Positions 44,555 to 53,870 of a stretch of DNA of 64,000 bases are shown in pieces; the first letter of the stretch is position 1, and the number at the start of each line of letters is the position of its first letter. The position numbers and the translations under genes are program-made. The notes below the pieces were generated by a model. That model searched no databases. It worked only from the letters and a program-made list of their open reading frames with translations, and was not told the origin of the DNA. This stretch comes from Pluralibacter gergoviae ATCC 33028 = NBRC 105706 (GTDB lineage Bacteria > Pseudomonadota > Gammaproteobacteria > Enterobacterales > Enterobacteriaceae), in contig NZ_BCZS01000013.1 in assembly GCF_001598855.1 (NCBI RefSeq), positions 1 to 64,000 on the forward strand, read 5' to 3'.

Positions 44555-45949
44555 TCAAATGGCGTCTTCCGGCAGGTTCAGATCGCGGCCGCGGGTTTCC
44601 GGTGCAAAAAAGGTCGTCACCAGACCAATGCCTGCCATCACGGCGAAATAGAGGGCAATGGGCCACCAGTGGCCGGTCCACGACAGCAGCGCCGAGGCGA
44701 TCAGCGGCGCGGTGCCGCCGGACAAAATGGAGCCCAGCTCTTTGGCAAACGCCATCTTGGTATAGCGGTTGGTGACGCCGAACAGCTCAACGCCCCACGC
44801 CGCCTGTACGCCAAAAATGCCCAGCGACGCCAGCCCCATGCCCACCACGATGGTCGGAATAATTATCGCCGGATTCAGGGAGTCCAGCAGCATAAAGGCC
44901 GGGAAGGCGTAGATCATCAGCAGCAGACAGAACCAGCGGTAGACGATGCGGCGACCAAAGCGATCCGAGAGCCAGCCGGCGAACGGGATGATGGCGAAGC
45001 CCGCGATGGAGGCGATAAGCACCGCCAGCGTCGGCACCGACTTATCCACCATCAGTACTTTCGCCACGTAGCCGATGATGAAGCCCTGGGCGAGGTAGGA
45101 GGGGCCGTTCTCGCCGATGCGCAGGCCGACCATGGTCCAGAAGGCGCGGGTACGCTGCCAGAAGGGGCGAGTATCCTGCTGCTGCTGCGCCAGACCTTTT
45201 TCCAGACTCTGCCTGCGCTGTTCGGCCAGCAGCGCCTTCTGGCGCTCAAATACCGGCGTTTCCCGCAGCTGGTGGCGGATGACCAGCGCCACGGCAGCGA
45301 TCAGAAAGCTGCACAGGAACGGAATGCGCCAGCCCCAGGAGAGTAGGGCGGCTTTGTCCATCTGCAGCACCAGTAGCCAGGTCAGCGAGGCGAGCAGGGT
45401 GCCGCTGTTGGAGCCGAGGCCGATGATCGACGATATCAGCCCGCGGCGTTTTACTGGCGCATACTCGCCGAGCATTACGGTGCCGCCGGAGAGCTCCGCG
45501 CCCGCGCCCAGCCCCTGAGAGAAGCGGAGGATAACGAGACAGACGGGTGCCCAGACGCCGATCTGCGCATAGGCGGGGATAAGGCCAATCAGGGTCGTGG
45601 AAACGCCCATCAGGGCGATGGTGATCACCATTACCAGCTTGCGGCCGTAGCGATCGCCGATCCAGCCGAACAGCAGGGCGCCGATTGGCCGGGCGATAAA
45701 GCCCACCGAGTAGGCGGCAAAACTTGAGAGCAGCGCCATTACCGGCGTCGCGTCCGGGAAAAAGACGTCGCCGAAAATGATCCCGGCCGCCAGGCCATAG
45801 AGAGCAAAGTCGGCATATTCCATGGTGGTGCCAAGCCAGCAGGAGAAGGTGGCGCGAATAAAGTCGCGTTTGCCTTCCGGCGTCGCCAGCCGCTCTTCCG
45901 CCGCGTGCTGCGCGTCCGGAGAGGATTGAGAGAGGGGTGTCGTTGTCAT
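44555..45949 (-). CDS. MFS transporter of the metabolite:H+ symporter (MHS) family
   Basis: A 464-residue 12-helix symporter. TFSCWLGTTMEYADFALYGL and RPIGALLFGWIGDRYGRK are MHS signatures (ShiA, ProP, KgtP relatives), and a cytoplasmic loop (residues 233-262) is rich in Q, R and E. Substrate not known from sequence; its place with a nucleoside hydrolase and LacI regulator suggests a nucleoside or related ribose-containing compound, although known MHS members carry organic acids and osmolytes. First gene of the unit, 64 nt before the LacI gene. Confidence 0.88.
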   Translation of the reverse strand: MTTTPLSQSSPDAQHAAEERLATPEGKRDFIRATFSCWLGTTMEYADFALYGLAAGIIFGDVFFPDATPVMALLSSFAAYSVGFIARPIGALLFGWIGDRYGRKLVMVITIALMGVSTTLIGLIPAYAQIGVWAPVCLVILRFSQGLGAGAELSGGTVMLGEYAPVKRRGLISSIIGLGSNSGTLLASLTWLLVLQMDKAALLSWGWRIPFLCSFLIAAVALVIRHQLRETPVFERQKALLAEQRRQSLEKGLAQQQQDTRPFWQRTRAFWTMVGLRIGENGPSYLAQGFIIGYVAKVLMVDKSVPTLAVLIASIAGFAIIPFAGWLSDRFGRRIVYRWFCLLLMIYAFPAFMLLDSLNPAIIIPTIVVGMGLASLGIFGVQAAWGVELFGVTNRYTKMAFAKELGSILSGGTAPLIASALLSWTGHWWPIALYFAVMAGIGLVTTFFAPETRGRDLNLPEDAI

Positions 45950-45983
45950 TGGATACTCGCAGTCATCAGATCGCGCTCAGTGT

Positions 45984-45999
45984 ATCTACGCGCGTAGAT
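45984..45999. promoter_or_regulatory. Perfect 16-bp palindrome, predicted operator of the nucleoside unit
   Basis: ATCTACGCGCGTAGAT is a perfect palindrome with the central CG typical of LacI-family operators, 35-50 bp before the transporter start. No other palindrome of this quality lies near the unit. Confidence 0.65.
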
Positions 46000-46062
46000 T
46001 GATCAAATAAATCGTCCGGAAATGAGACTACGGTAACTAAATGACGTGAAAATGACGCAATA

Positions 46063-46092
46063 AAAAAGGCCCGCGCCTGTGCGCGGGCCCTT
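46063..46092 (-). terminator. Intrinsic terminator of metK
   Basis: GGCCCGCGC / GCGCGGGCC stem followed on the minus strand by a T6 tract, 17 nt after the metK stop. Confidence 0.9.
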
Positions 46093-46108
46093 CAGCAAAG
46101 CGGGGAAG

Positions 46109-47260
46109 TTACAGGCCGGCGGCTTCGCGCAGCAGCGCGGCTTTGTCGGTTTTCTCCCACGGGAAGGTTTCGCGACCGAAGTGGCCGTAAGCGGCGGTCT
46201 CTTTGTAGATCGGGTGCAGCAGATCCAGCATCTGAATCAGGCCGTACGGGCGCAGGTCGAAGAACTCGCGCACCAGCAGGGTCAGCTGCTCGGTCGGGAT
46301 TTTTTCCGTGCCGAAGGTTTCGACCATGATGGAGGTCGGTTCGGCCACGCCGATGGCGTAGGAGACCTGAATTTCGCAGCGGTCGGCAAGGCCTGCGGCA
46401 ACGATGTTTTTCGCCACGTAGCGGGCTGCGTAGGCGGCAGAGCGGTCAACTTTTGACGGATCCTTACCGGAGAAGGCGCCGCCGCCGTGGCGGGCCATGC
46501 CGCCGTAGGTGTCAACGATGATTTTACGGCCGGTCAGACCACAGTCGCCCATCGGGCCGCCGATCACGAAGCGACCGGTCGGGTTGATGAAGTATTTGGT
46601 GGCGCTGTTGAGCCACTCGGTCGGCAGAACCGGCTTGATGATCTCTTCCATCACCGCTTCCTGCAGCGACTTCTGATCGATAGATTCGGCGTGCTGAGTG
46701 GAAAGTACCACGGCGTCGATGCCGACGATTTTGCCACCGTCATACTGGAAGGTGACCTGGCTCTTGGCATCCGGACGCAGCCACGGCAGGGTGCCGTTTT
46801 TACGCACTTCGGCCTGACGCTCAACCAGACGGTGCGCGTAGGTGATTGGCGCCGGCATCAGCACGTCGGTTTCATTGGTGGCATAGCCAAACATCAGGCC
46901 CTGGTCGCCCGCGCCCTGCTCAAGCGGGTCGGCGCGGTCAACGCCCTGATTGATGTCCGGCGACTGCTTGCCGATGGCGCTCAGCACGGCGCAGGAGTTG
47001 GCATCAAAGCCCATATCGGAATGCACATAGCCAATCTCGCGAACCGTATCGCGCGCGATCTGCTCGATATCAACCCACGCGCTGGTGGTGACCTCGCCGC
47101 CTACCAGCACCATGCCGGTTTTAACGTAGGTTTCACAGGCAACGCGCGCTTTCGGATCCTGAGCCAGGATGGCATCGAGGACGGCGTCGGAGATCTGGTC
47201 AGCAATTTTGTCAGGATGCCCTTCAGATACGGACTCGGACGTAAAGAGGTGTTTTGCCAT
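46109..47260 (-). CDS. metK: S-adenosylmethionine synthetase
   Basis: A 383-residue enzyme making SAM from methionine and [36 protein letters not shown] and the [19 protein letters not shown] phosphate-binding loop are the standard signatures; length equals that of E. coli MetK. SAM feeds methylation and, through decarboxylation, spermidine synthesis. An upstream run of MetJ-like octamers is visible at 47361-47384. It is divergent from the yqgB-speA side, as in E. coli. Confidence 0.98.
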   Translation of the reverse strand: MAKHLFTSESVSEGHPDKIADQISDAVLDAILAQDPKARVACETYVKTGMVLVGGEVTTSAWVDIEQIARDTVREIGYVHSDMGFDANSCAVLSAIGKQSPDINQGVDRADPLEQGAGDQGLMFGYATNETDVLMPAPITYAHRLVERQAEVRKNGTLPWLRPDAKSQVTFQYDGGKIVGIDAVVLSTQHAESIDQKSLQEAVMEEIIKPVLPTEWLNSATKYFINPTGRFVIGGPMGDCGLTGRKIIVDTYGGMARHGGGAFSGKDPSKVDRSAAYAARYVAKNIVAAGLADRCEIQVSYAIGVAEPTSIMVETFGTEKIPTEQLTLLVREFFDLRPYGLIQMLDLLHPIYKETAAYGHFGRETFPWEKTDKAALLREAAGL

Positions 47261-47360
47261 ATTTAATATTACCTGAGGAATTTGGTTAGCTCAGACGCGC
47301 GTATAGCAGATTGAAGATGATTGCAGAATACACGCAGGAAGTCTGAGTGTTAATCGGTAT

Positions 47361-47384
47361 AGATGGATTAACATCTGGATGGCT
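47361..47384. promoter_or_regulatory. metK: MetJ-like boxes upstream of metK
   Basis: Three adjacent octamers (AGATGGAT, TAACATCT, GGATGGCT) each match the MetJ consensus AGACGTCT at about 5 of 8 positions. Tandem weak boxes are normal for MetJ, and metK is a known target, but the match is modest. Confidence 0.35.
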
Positions 47385-47664
47385 ATTCTAGGTCAGTTGC
47401 GCGACCAAACGCCAGTTTTTTTTGATTTGCGTCGCACCAGAATGCAAAAGAGGGCTGGAAATTTTTCCTGACACTGTTGAAAGCGTGCGCAATTTTGTTT
47501 TGCTTTTTAGCCCGCTTCCCGGTATAAAACGCCGCGCGCGGCTCATATAAAAAGCACACGTTGGTTCCCCTCGTGTCGCCACTTCCGGCCGGGCAAAGCA
47601 GTGTTTATTTGGGCTTTAGCTTGTCGCTGGTCTCAGGAGGCCGGCGTGGAGGTGATACGAGATA

Positions 47665-47811
47665 ATGAACCGCCGTTCTTCGCTGAATCTGTCGTACCGT
47701 TCCGGTGCGCGTCTGTTCCCCGCATCCTGCATCAATAGCGTGCAAATCTGCCGCCGTATTTCCCATCACGGCACATCTCAGGACTCCAGAGCCGGTCAGG
47801 CCCTGCGATAA
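47665..47811 (+). CDS. Candidate 48-residue arginine/serine-rich small ORF
   Basis: Frame MNRRSSLNLSYRSGARLFPA... ends ALR; it is preceded by GGAGGTGAT, close to the ideal ribosome site but about 12 nt from the ATG. No homologue recalled. It precedes yqgB and speA on the same strand and might be a leader frame, or chance. Confidence 0.25.
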   Translation: MNRRSSLNLSYRSGARLFPASCINSVQICRRISHHGTSQDSRAGQALR

Positions 47812-47896
47812 CTGGACAAGGGCGCTCCTTTCCGGGAGTTTTCTCGTGGTTTCTCCGGCGGCCTGTACGCCCCGGATACGTGTATTCCTAATTGAT

Positions 47897-48061
47897 ATGA
47901 ACATGAAACCGGTCGCACCGGCGGCTTTTCAGCATTCTCTGCTGGATTGCGGCGCCGTATATGGGTTGTTATCACCTGGTAACATTGCGATAGTAGTTTG
48001 CTCTGCGATAGAAGTTTGCTGTTTTACACTTTCAACAGTCAGTGAGGTTCGCTATGTCTGA
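47897..48061 (+). CDS. yqgB: YqgB, small acid-stress-linked protein
   Basis: A 54-residue protein. MNMKPVA, QHSLL, YGLLS, AIVV and CFTL occur in the same order and spacing as in E. coli YqgB (43 residues), which sits at the same place before speA. The C-terminus runs on past the E. coli end and overlaps the speA start by 8 nt, suggesting translational coupling. E. coli YqgB has been linked to acid adaptation and motility. The core is hydrophobic with three cysteines. Confidence 0.75.
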   Translation: MNMKPVAPAAFQHSLLDCGAVYGLLSPGNIAIVVCSAIEVCCFTLSTVSEVRYV

Positions 48062-50030
48062 CGACATGACTTTCTCTTCCCCATCGTCAGCAGGCGATCA
48101 GGGTGTACTACGTTCCATGCAGGAGGTGGCTATGAACTCCCAGGAAGCCAGCAAGATGCTGCGCACCTACAACATCGCCTGGTGGGGCAACAATTACTAC
48201 GACGTCAACGAGCTCGGGCACATTAGCGTCTGCCCGGACCCGGACGTGCCCAACGCCTGCGTCGATCTGGCGCAGCTGGTCAAGGCCCGCGAGGCCCAGG
48301 GCCAGCGCCTGCCGGCGCTGTTCTGCTTCCCGCAGATCCTCCAGCACCGCCTGCGCTCCATCAACGCCGCCTTCAAGCGCGCCCGCGAGTCGTACGGCTA
48401 CAGCGGCGACTACTTCCTGGTTTATCCGATTAAGGTCAACCAGCATCGCCGGGTGATTGAGTCTCTGATCCACTCCGGCGAACCGCTGGGGCTGGAGGCG
48501 GGGTCGAAGGCCGAACTGATGGCCGTCCTGGCCCACGCCGGGATGACCCGCAGCGTCATCGTCTGCAACGGCTACAAAGACCGGGAGTACATTCGCCTGG
48601 CGCTGATCGGCGAGAAGATGGGCCACAAGGTCTATCTGGTTATCGAGAAAATGTCCGAGATTGCCATCGTGCTGGAAGAGGCGGAGCGCCTCAACGTGGT
48701 GCCGCGCCTCGGCGTGCGCGCGCGTCTGGCCTCTCAGGGCTCCGGCAAGTGGCAGTCCTCCGGCGGCGAGAAGTCGAAGTTCGGCCTCGCGGCAACCCAG
48801 GTGCTGCAGCTGGTGGAAACCCTGCGCGCCGCGGGCCGCCTCGACAGCCTGCAGCTGCTGCACTTCCATCTTGGGTCGCAGATGGCCAATATTCGCGATA
48901 TCGCCACCGGCGTGCGCGAGTCCGCGCGCTTCTACGTCGAGCTGCACAAGCTGGGCGTCAATATCCAGTGCTTCGACGTCGGCGGCGGTCTGGGCGTGGA
49001 CTACGAGGGCACCCGCTCCCAGTCCGACTGCTCGGTGAACTACGGCCTCAATGAATACGCCAACAATATTATCTGGGCGATTGGCGACGCCTGCGAAGAG
49101 AACGGCCTGCCGCACCCGACGGTGATCACCGAGTCGGGCCGGGCGGTGACCGCGCACCACACCGTGCTGGTCTCCAACATCATTGGCGTTGAGCGCAACG
49201 AATACACCACCCCCTCGGCCCCCGAGGCCGATGCCGCGCGTCCGCTGCAGAACATGTGGGAAACCTGGCAGGAGATGAACGAGCCGGGCACCCGCCGCTC
49301 CCTGCGCGAGTGGCTGCACGACAGCCAGATGGACCTGCATGATATTCACGTTGGCTACTCTTCGGGTAACTTCACCCTGCAGGAGCGGGCGTGGGCCGAG
49401 CAGCTCTATCTGAGCATCTGCCGCGAAGTGCAGAAGCAGCTCGATCCGAGCAACCGCGCGCACCGGCCAATCATCGACGAGCTGCAGGAGCGGATGGCGG
49501 ACAAGATGTACGTCAACTTCTCTCTGTTCCAGTCGATGCCGGATGCCTGGGGCATTGACCAGCTGTTCCCGGTGCTGCCGCTGGAAGGGCTGAACCACGC
49601 CCCGGAGCGCCGCGCGGTGCTGCTGGACATTACCTGCGACTCCGACGGGGCTATCGACCACTATGTAGACGGCGACGGCATCGCGACCACCATGCCTATG
49701 CCGGAGTACGATCCGGAGAACCCGCCGATGCTGGGCTTCTTTATGGTCGGCGCCTATCAGGAAATTCTCGGCAACATGCACAACCTGTTCGGCGACACCG
49801 AGGCGGTTGACGTGTTCGTCTTCCCGGACGGCAGCGTGGAGGTGGAGCTTTCCGACGAGGGCGATACCGTGGCGGACATGCTGGCCTACGTGCAGCTGGA
49901 TGCCAAAACCCTGCTGATCCAGTTCCGCGATCAGGTGAAGCAGACCGGGCTGGACGAGGCGCTGCAGCAGCAGTTCCTGGAAGAGTTCGAGGCGGGGCTG
50001 TACGGATATACTTATCTGGAAGACGAGTAG
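48054..50030 (+). CDS. speA: Biosynthetic arginine decarboxylase SpeA
   Basis: A 658-residue fold-type III PLP enzyme converting arginine to agmatine, the first step of the agmatinase route to putrescine. The Schiff-base lysine is at residue 127 in [14 protein letters not shown]; the glycine-rich phosphate site [13 protein letters not shown], the helical insertion domain and the catalytic cysteine region [13 protein letters not shown] are present. The start at 48054 (MSDDM) follows GAGG and matches E. coli; it overlaps yqgB. SpeB follows 195 bp later after a terminator. Confidence 0.97.
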   Translation: MSDDMTFSSPSSAGDQGVLRSMQEVAMNSQEASKMLRTYNIAWWGNNYYDVNELGHISVCPDPDVPNACVDLAQLVKAREAQGQRLPALFCFPQILQHRLRSINAAFKRARESYGYSGDYFLVYPIKVNQHRRVIESLIHSGEPLGLEAGSKAELMAVLAHAGMTRSVIVCNGYKDREYIRLALIGEKMGHKVYLVIEKMSEIAIVLEEAERLNVVPRLGVRARLASQGSGKWQSSGGEKSKFGLAATQVLQLVETLRAAGRLDSLQLLHFHLGSQMANIRDIATGVRESARFYVELHKLGVNIQCFDVGGGLGVDYEGTRSQSDCSVNYGLNEYANNIIWAIGDACEENGLPHPTVITESGRAVTAHHTVLVSNIIGVERNEYTTPSAPEADAARPLQNMWETWQEMNEPGTRRSLREWLHDSQMDLHDIHVGYSSGNFTLQERAWAEQLYLSICREVQKQLDPSNRAHRPIIDELQERMADKMYVNFSLFQSMPDAWGIDQLFPVLPLEGLNHAPERRAVLLDITCDSDGAIDHYVDGDGIATTMPMPEYDPENPPMLGFFMVGAYQEILGNMHNLFGDTEAVDVFVFPDGSVEVELSDEGDTVADMLAYVQLDAKTLLIQFRDQVKQTGLDEALQQQFLEEFEAGLYGYTYLEDE

Positions 50031-50148
50031 AGCGGTTGCATTGCCCGGATCCCCTCTCCCCTCCAGGGAGAGGGGCCGGGTGAGGGGAGCCCCCCTTGAA
50101 TCCGCATAAATTTGCAGCGATAATCCGCCGCATAAGCTGTAGCAAAAT

Positions 50149-50192
50149 TGAAACCCTTCCTCGTCGGGCCTAACGACGCGGAGGGGTTTTTT
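50149..50192 (+). terminator. Intrinsic terminator/attenuator between speA and speB
   Basis: A long imperfect stem (ACCCTTCCTCGTCG with CGACGCGGAGGGGT) runs into a T7 tract 34 nt before the speB start. Separate control or partial read-through of speB is implied. Confidence 0.75.
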
Positions 50193-50225
50193 TATTTATC
50201 TCATTAACGACTCGAGGTCATTTCA

Positions 50226-51146
50226 ATGAGCACTTTAGGTCATCAGTACGACAACTCTCTGGTATCGAACGCTTTTGGTTTTTTACGCCTGCCGCTGAAC
50301 TTCCAGCCCTACGACAGCGACGCCGAGTGGGTGATCACCGGCGTACCGTTTGATATGGCCACCTCCGGGCGCGCCGGCGGCCGCCACGGCCCGGCGGCGA
50401 TCCGCCAGGTGTCCACTAACCTCGCCTGGGAGCACTACCGCTTCCCGTGGAACTTCGACATGCGCGAGCGCCTGAACGTGGTGGACTGCGGTGACCTGGT
50501 GTACGCCTTTGGCGACGCCCGTGAGATGAGCGAAAAGCTGCAGGCCCACGCCGAGCGCCTGCTGGCGGCCGGCAAGCGCATGCTCTCCTTCGGCGGCGAC
50601 CACTTTGTCACCCTGCCGCTGCTGCGCGCCCACGCGAAGCACTTCGGCAAAATGGCGCTGGTGCATTTTGACGCCCACACCGACACCTACGCCAACGGCT
50701 GCGAATTCGATCACGGCACCATGTTCTACACCGCGCCGAATGAGGGCCTGATTGACCCGAACCACTCGGTGCAAATCGGCATCCGTACCGAGTTTGATAA
50801 AGACAACGGCTTTACCGTGCTCGACGCCTGCCAGGTGAACGATCGCGGCGTGGACGACATCATCGCCCAGGTGAAGCAGATCGTCGGCGACATGCCGGTG
50901 TACCTGACCTTTGACATCGACTGTCTCGATCCGGCCTTCGCGCCGGGCACCGGCACGCCGGTGATCGGCGGCCTGACCTCCGATCGCGCCATTAAGCTGG
51001 TGCGCGGCCTTAAGGATCTGAATATCGTCGGTATGGATGTTGTGGAAGTGGCCCCGGCCTATGACCAGTCGGAGATCACTGCCCTGGCGGCAGCGACCCT
51101 GGCTCTGGAGATGCTTTACATTCAGGCGGCGAAGAAAGGCGAGTAA
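50226..51146 (+). CDS. speB: Agmatinase SpeB
   Basis: A 306-residue ureohydrolase splitting agmatine into putrescine and urea. Binuclear Mn site residues are seen in [20 protein letters not shown] and [20 protein letters not shown]. Length and sequence match E. coli SpeB. It completes the arginine-to-putrescine path begun by SpeA. A GAGG site lies about 10 nt before the ATG. Confidence 0.97.
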   Translation: MSTLGHQYDNSLVSNAFGFLRLPLNFQPYDSDAEWVITGVPFDMATSGRAGGRHGPAAIRQVSTNLAWEHYRFPWNFDMRERLNVVDCGDLVYAFGDAREMSEKLQAHAERLLAAGKRMLSFGGDHFVTLPLLRAHAKHFGKMALVHFDAHTDTYANGCEFDHGTMFYTAPNEGLIDPNHSVQIGIRTEFDKDNGFTVLDACQVNDRGVDDIIAQVKQIVGDMPVYLTFDIDCLDPAFAPGTGTPVIGGLTSDRAIKLVRGLKDLNIVGMDVVEVAPAYDQSEITALAAATLALEMLYIQAAKKGE

Positions 51147-51162
51147 TCGCGGGCAGAGAAAG

Positions 51163-51197
51163 AAACGCCTCTTCGGTGAATGAAGAGGCGTTTTTGT
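51163..51197. terminator. Terminator between convergent speB and porin gene
   Basis: AACGCCTCTTC / GAAGAGGCGTT stem with a T-run after it on the plus strand and A-run before it, so it can serve both genes. Confidence 0.85.
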
Positions 51198-51199
51198 TT

Positions 51200-52468
51200 T
51201 TAGAAGACGTTGAACGGATAATCGACGAACACGCGGATCTCGTTACCGCTGGAGTTGTAGTCGCTGGCGTTGTTGGAGACGCGCAGCACCGAGTAGCGGA
51301 CCTTGAACTTCAGATCTTTTGCCGGGCCGTCCTGTACCTGGTACTGCACCTGGTTGAACCACTCGTGCTCTTTACCGTTGCTGGTGGCAGAGGTTTTGAT
51401 GTTATCCCCGTTGACGTAGGCGGTGGTCCAGCTCAGGCCGGGAAGTCCCAGGCCGCTCAGGTCCAGACCGTAAGAGGCCTGCCATGAGCGCTCATCTTCG
51501 CCGTTAAAATCTGACCAGTAGGAGTTCGCCAGCCAGATGGTGTTGCCGCCGTCGCCGACGCCGCCTTTATTGCGGTAGCCGCCGTAGTTATAGCCGGTAC
51601 TGCCGTTGTTCTGCTGCCAGGCGAACATAAAGGTGTGGATGTCCCAGATGTAGCTGGCCGCCAGGCTCCAGATGGTGTTGTTACGGCCGGTATCCAGCTC
51701 GTTGGCGTAGCCGCGCTTCAGGCGGGAGTTGTAGCCGTTGAAATCCAGTACCAGCTGCTGGCCGGTGGCGAACGGCTGCTTGAAGTTCAGGCCCAGGTAC
51801 TGTTTGTTAAGGACGTTTTCAACGTTGGACGCGTAAAACGCGCCGCTGAATTGATCGTTGAATTTGTAGTTGGCGCCGCCGAAGGTCATGCTCTTCAGGC
51901 CGCTGTTGTGGCGATCGTCACTCTTGCGCTGCTCGTCGGTGAAATAACCGGCGTTCACGTCCAGGCCTTCAATTTCCTGCGAGGTTAACAGCGTACCGGT
52001 GTAGGTTTCCTGCAGCAGACGCGAATCATCGGCGTACAGGATAGGCAGCACCGGGTTCTGGGTACCGTAGCTCAGGACGGTATTTGAGAAGCGCATTTTG
52101 GCGGCAGCGCCAAATTTCGCCAGGTTGCTTTTAGCCTTGCCATCGTCGTTCTGCTTGAAGAAGTCGATGCCGCCCGCGCCGCTGCGGCCGCGGCCGCCGT
52201 CGAGGCGTACGGCATACTGCGCGATACCGTCAACGCCGAAGCCAACCACGCCCTCAGTAAAGCCGGATTTGAAGGTGGTGATGATCCCCTGGCCCCATTC
52301 GGCTTTATCTTCCAGCCCGTCCTGATAATCACGTTTAATATAGGCGTTGCGCAGCAGGACATCTAAATGACTGTCGTCGACAAAGCCTTTACTATCAGAT
52401 TGCTGGCTGGCGATGGCCGGTACGGCGGCCATTAATCCTAAGGCGATTAATGAAATTTGTTTTTTCAC
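51200..52468 (-). CDS. OprD-family outer membrane porin
   Basis: An outer membrane porin of 422 residues from the GTG at 52468. The signal (KKQISLIALGLMAAVPAIA) is followed by the OprD-type start (FVDDSHLDVLLRNAYIKRDY) and a series of amphipathic strands ending in the aromatic VFVDYPFNVF, the C-terminal signature for outer membrane assembly. OprD/ChiP-like channels admit basic amino acids, peptides or chito-oligosaccharides; substrate here unknown. The GTG start places the signal at the N-terminus; a TTG at 52498 would add ten polar residues and has no ribosome site. It lies between speB and loiP, where E. coli has no porin. Confidence 0.88.
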   Translation of the reverse strand: MKKQISLIALGLMAAVPAIASQQSDSKGFVDDSHLDVLLRNAYIKRDYQDGLEDKAEWGQGIITTFKSGFTEGVVGFGVDGIAQYAVRLDGGRGRSGAGGIDFFKQNDDGKAKSNLAKFGAAAKMRFSNTVLSYGTQNPVLPILYADDSRLLQETYTGTLLTSQEIEGLDVNAGYFTDEQRKSDDRHNSGLKSMTFGGANYKFNDQFSGAFYASNVENVLNKQYLGLNFKQPFATGQQLVLDFNGYNSRLKRGYANELDTGRNNTIWSLAASYIWDIHTFMFAWQQNNGSTGYNYGGYRNKGGVGDGGNTIWLANSYWSDFNGEDERSWQASYGLDLSGLGLPGLSWTTAYVNGDNIKTSATSNGKEHEWFNQVQYQVQDGPAKDLKFKVRYSVLRVSNNASDYNSSGNEIRVFVDYPFNVF

Positions 52469-52815
52469 TGAGGAACGTCTCTTATTAACTGTTGTCAAAG
52501 TGAGTTGCTGTGTAACGGGAAGTTACCTGAATAATGAAGGAATGCAATAACAATATGCGTATGTCTTATTGCTATGATAGCAGGAGACGTGGTATGCGCC
52601 AGCTGGGGTTGGAATATTTAATCTGTTACTAATTAGGCTTTTTTAAAGCATAATAAATGTATTTTTAGGCGGGGTTGTGAAATATTATTCTGCGCTGATA
52701 TTAGTCGTCGAATGAATCGCTTATTAACGAAGTAAGCCCGATTTAACGATATATGCTCTTAAATTAGCATTTGGTGCTATACATAAAGTGGGAGGCATTA
52801 CGCCTCCCGCAGCGA
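52469..52815. other. Promoter region of the OprD-type porin
   Basis: An AT-rich, gene-free stretch, much lower in GC than the flanks, with runs of A and T at 52610-52770. The loiP end lies at its right edge. No named operator seen. Confidence 0.4.
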
Positions 52816-53574
52816 TCAGTTAATTCCGTCAGCTTTCATCCGATCGCGAATGTGCTGGGCGCGCTCTTCGGACGCCGGGTGATCGTCAAACATGGTGCTC
52901 TGACGCCCCGCTTCCTGCTTCGCCAGTTTCTCGAAGCTGGTGGCCAGGCCTGCCGGGCTGATGCCGCGCTTGCGCAGCAGGTCGTAGGAGTAATCGTCGG
53001 CCTGCGACTCCTGGCGCTGCGAGAACTGAGCGTTGACCAGCTTCTCGCCAAGATCCCCAAGCTGTGACTGGGAGAGGCTGCCTATCGTGCCGCCCGCCGA
53101 GGCGACGGCAACGCGCACGGCATTGGTGCTCAGCTGAACCTGCATGCCCTTTTTCACGTGCCCAAGCGCCACGTGGCCCATTTCGTGACCAATTACCGCT
53201 TCGACTTCATTGTCGTTCATCATATCCATCAGGCCGCTGTAAACGCGGATGCAGCCGTTAGCCATAGCGAAGGCGTTGACGTCTTTGGTGACGTACACCT
53301 TATAGTTCACCGGCTGACCGTTAATGTTGTCGCCAAGGGCGGCGGCGATTTTATTCAGCCGCTGGGCGTAGTCGCTGCCCGCGGCGGCAATGGTGGCCTT
53401 GCTGTCCATTTCAGTACAGGCCTTGTCGCTCAGCTCTTTCACCTGGGCATCGGTCAGGGTGTAGGCTTGCAGCGCCTCGGCCCCGGAGCTCATCAATCCG
53501 TTGGAATCCATGTTCTGACAGCCGGTTAACGCACCCGCTATCCCCAGAGCAACTAGTAAGCTACGAATGTTCAT
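52816..53574 (-). CDS. loiP: LoiP, outer membrane M48 metallopeptidase lipoprotein
   Basis: A 252-residue lipoprotein protease. The signal [19 protein letters not shown] ends in a lipobox; [14 protein letters not shown] holds the HExxH zinc site and [12 protein letters not shown] the third ligand. E. coli LoiP (YggG) is an outer membrane protease cleaving Phe-Phe bonds and working with YcaL or BepA-like factors. It is divergent from tktA, as in E. coli. Confidence 0.95.
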   Translation of the reverse strand: MNIRSLLVALGIAGALTGCQNMDSNGLMSSGAEALQAYTLTDAQVKELSDKACTEMDSKATIAAAGSDYAQRLNKIAAALGDNINGQPVNYKVYVTKDVNAFAMANGCIRVYSGLMDMMNDNEVEAVIGHEMGHVALGHVKKGMQVQLSTNAVRVAVASAGGTIGSLSQSQLGDLGEKLVNAQFSQRQESQADDYSYDLLRKRGISPAGLATSFEKLAKQEAGRQSTMFDDHPASEERAQHIRDRMKADGIN

Positions 53575-53870
53575 CGTTATTTTCCATCAATGAGTATCAA
53601 CGCCATTTGAATTGTCGGCCGCCACGCTGTGCGAGACAGTGTGCTCAGTATGGCGGTGCGCCCAGTATAAAGAATAGCGATCCGTACTGGCGAGCAGATT
53701 GCGTACAGCGATTCTGCAATGCGGATATTTCCCAGGTGGCGCGAGGATGCTCCATGTACATGCTTAATCGCTTGAGTTACATTGTTGGCACATTTTTCCG
53801 GCGTAGCCTAAAACGCGCTGTCGTCAAGGCGTTTTATGCAGGGCCTTCAACAGTACGAACTGGAGTCAAA
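53575..53870. other. loiP-tktA divergent promoter region
   Basis: About 300 bp without a gene of its own. An open frame continues tktA upstream for 88 codons, but nothing in it resembles transketolase and it includes the loiP promoter. It should contain the tktA promoter. Confidence 0.5.

Larger units (their letters stand above)
47261..47896. other. Region between metK and yqgB-speA
   Basis: Contains the metK promoter side with MetJ-like boxes, a T-rich block near 47400-47500, and a candidate small frame at 47665-47811 preceded by GGAGGTGAT. No standard gene is recognised. Confidence 0.45.

Noticed and set aside
48108..49781. 557-codon open frame antisense to speA
   Set aside because: Same reason: codon-structure shadow of a well-conserved gene.
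53607..53870. 88-codon N-terminal extension of TktA
   Set aside because: TktA of exactly family length begins at 53871 with a ribosome site; the extension has no transketolase similarity and contains the loiP/tktA promoter region.
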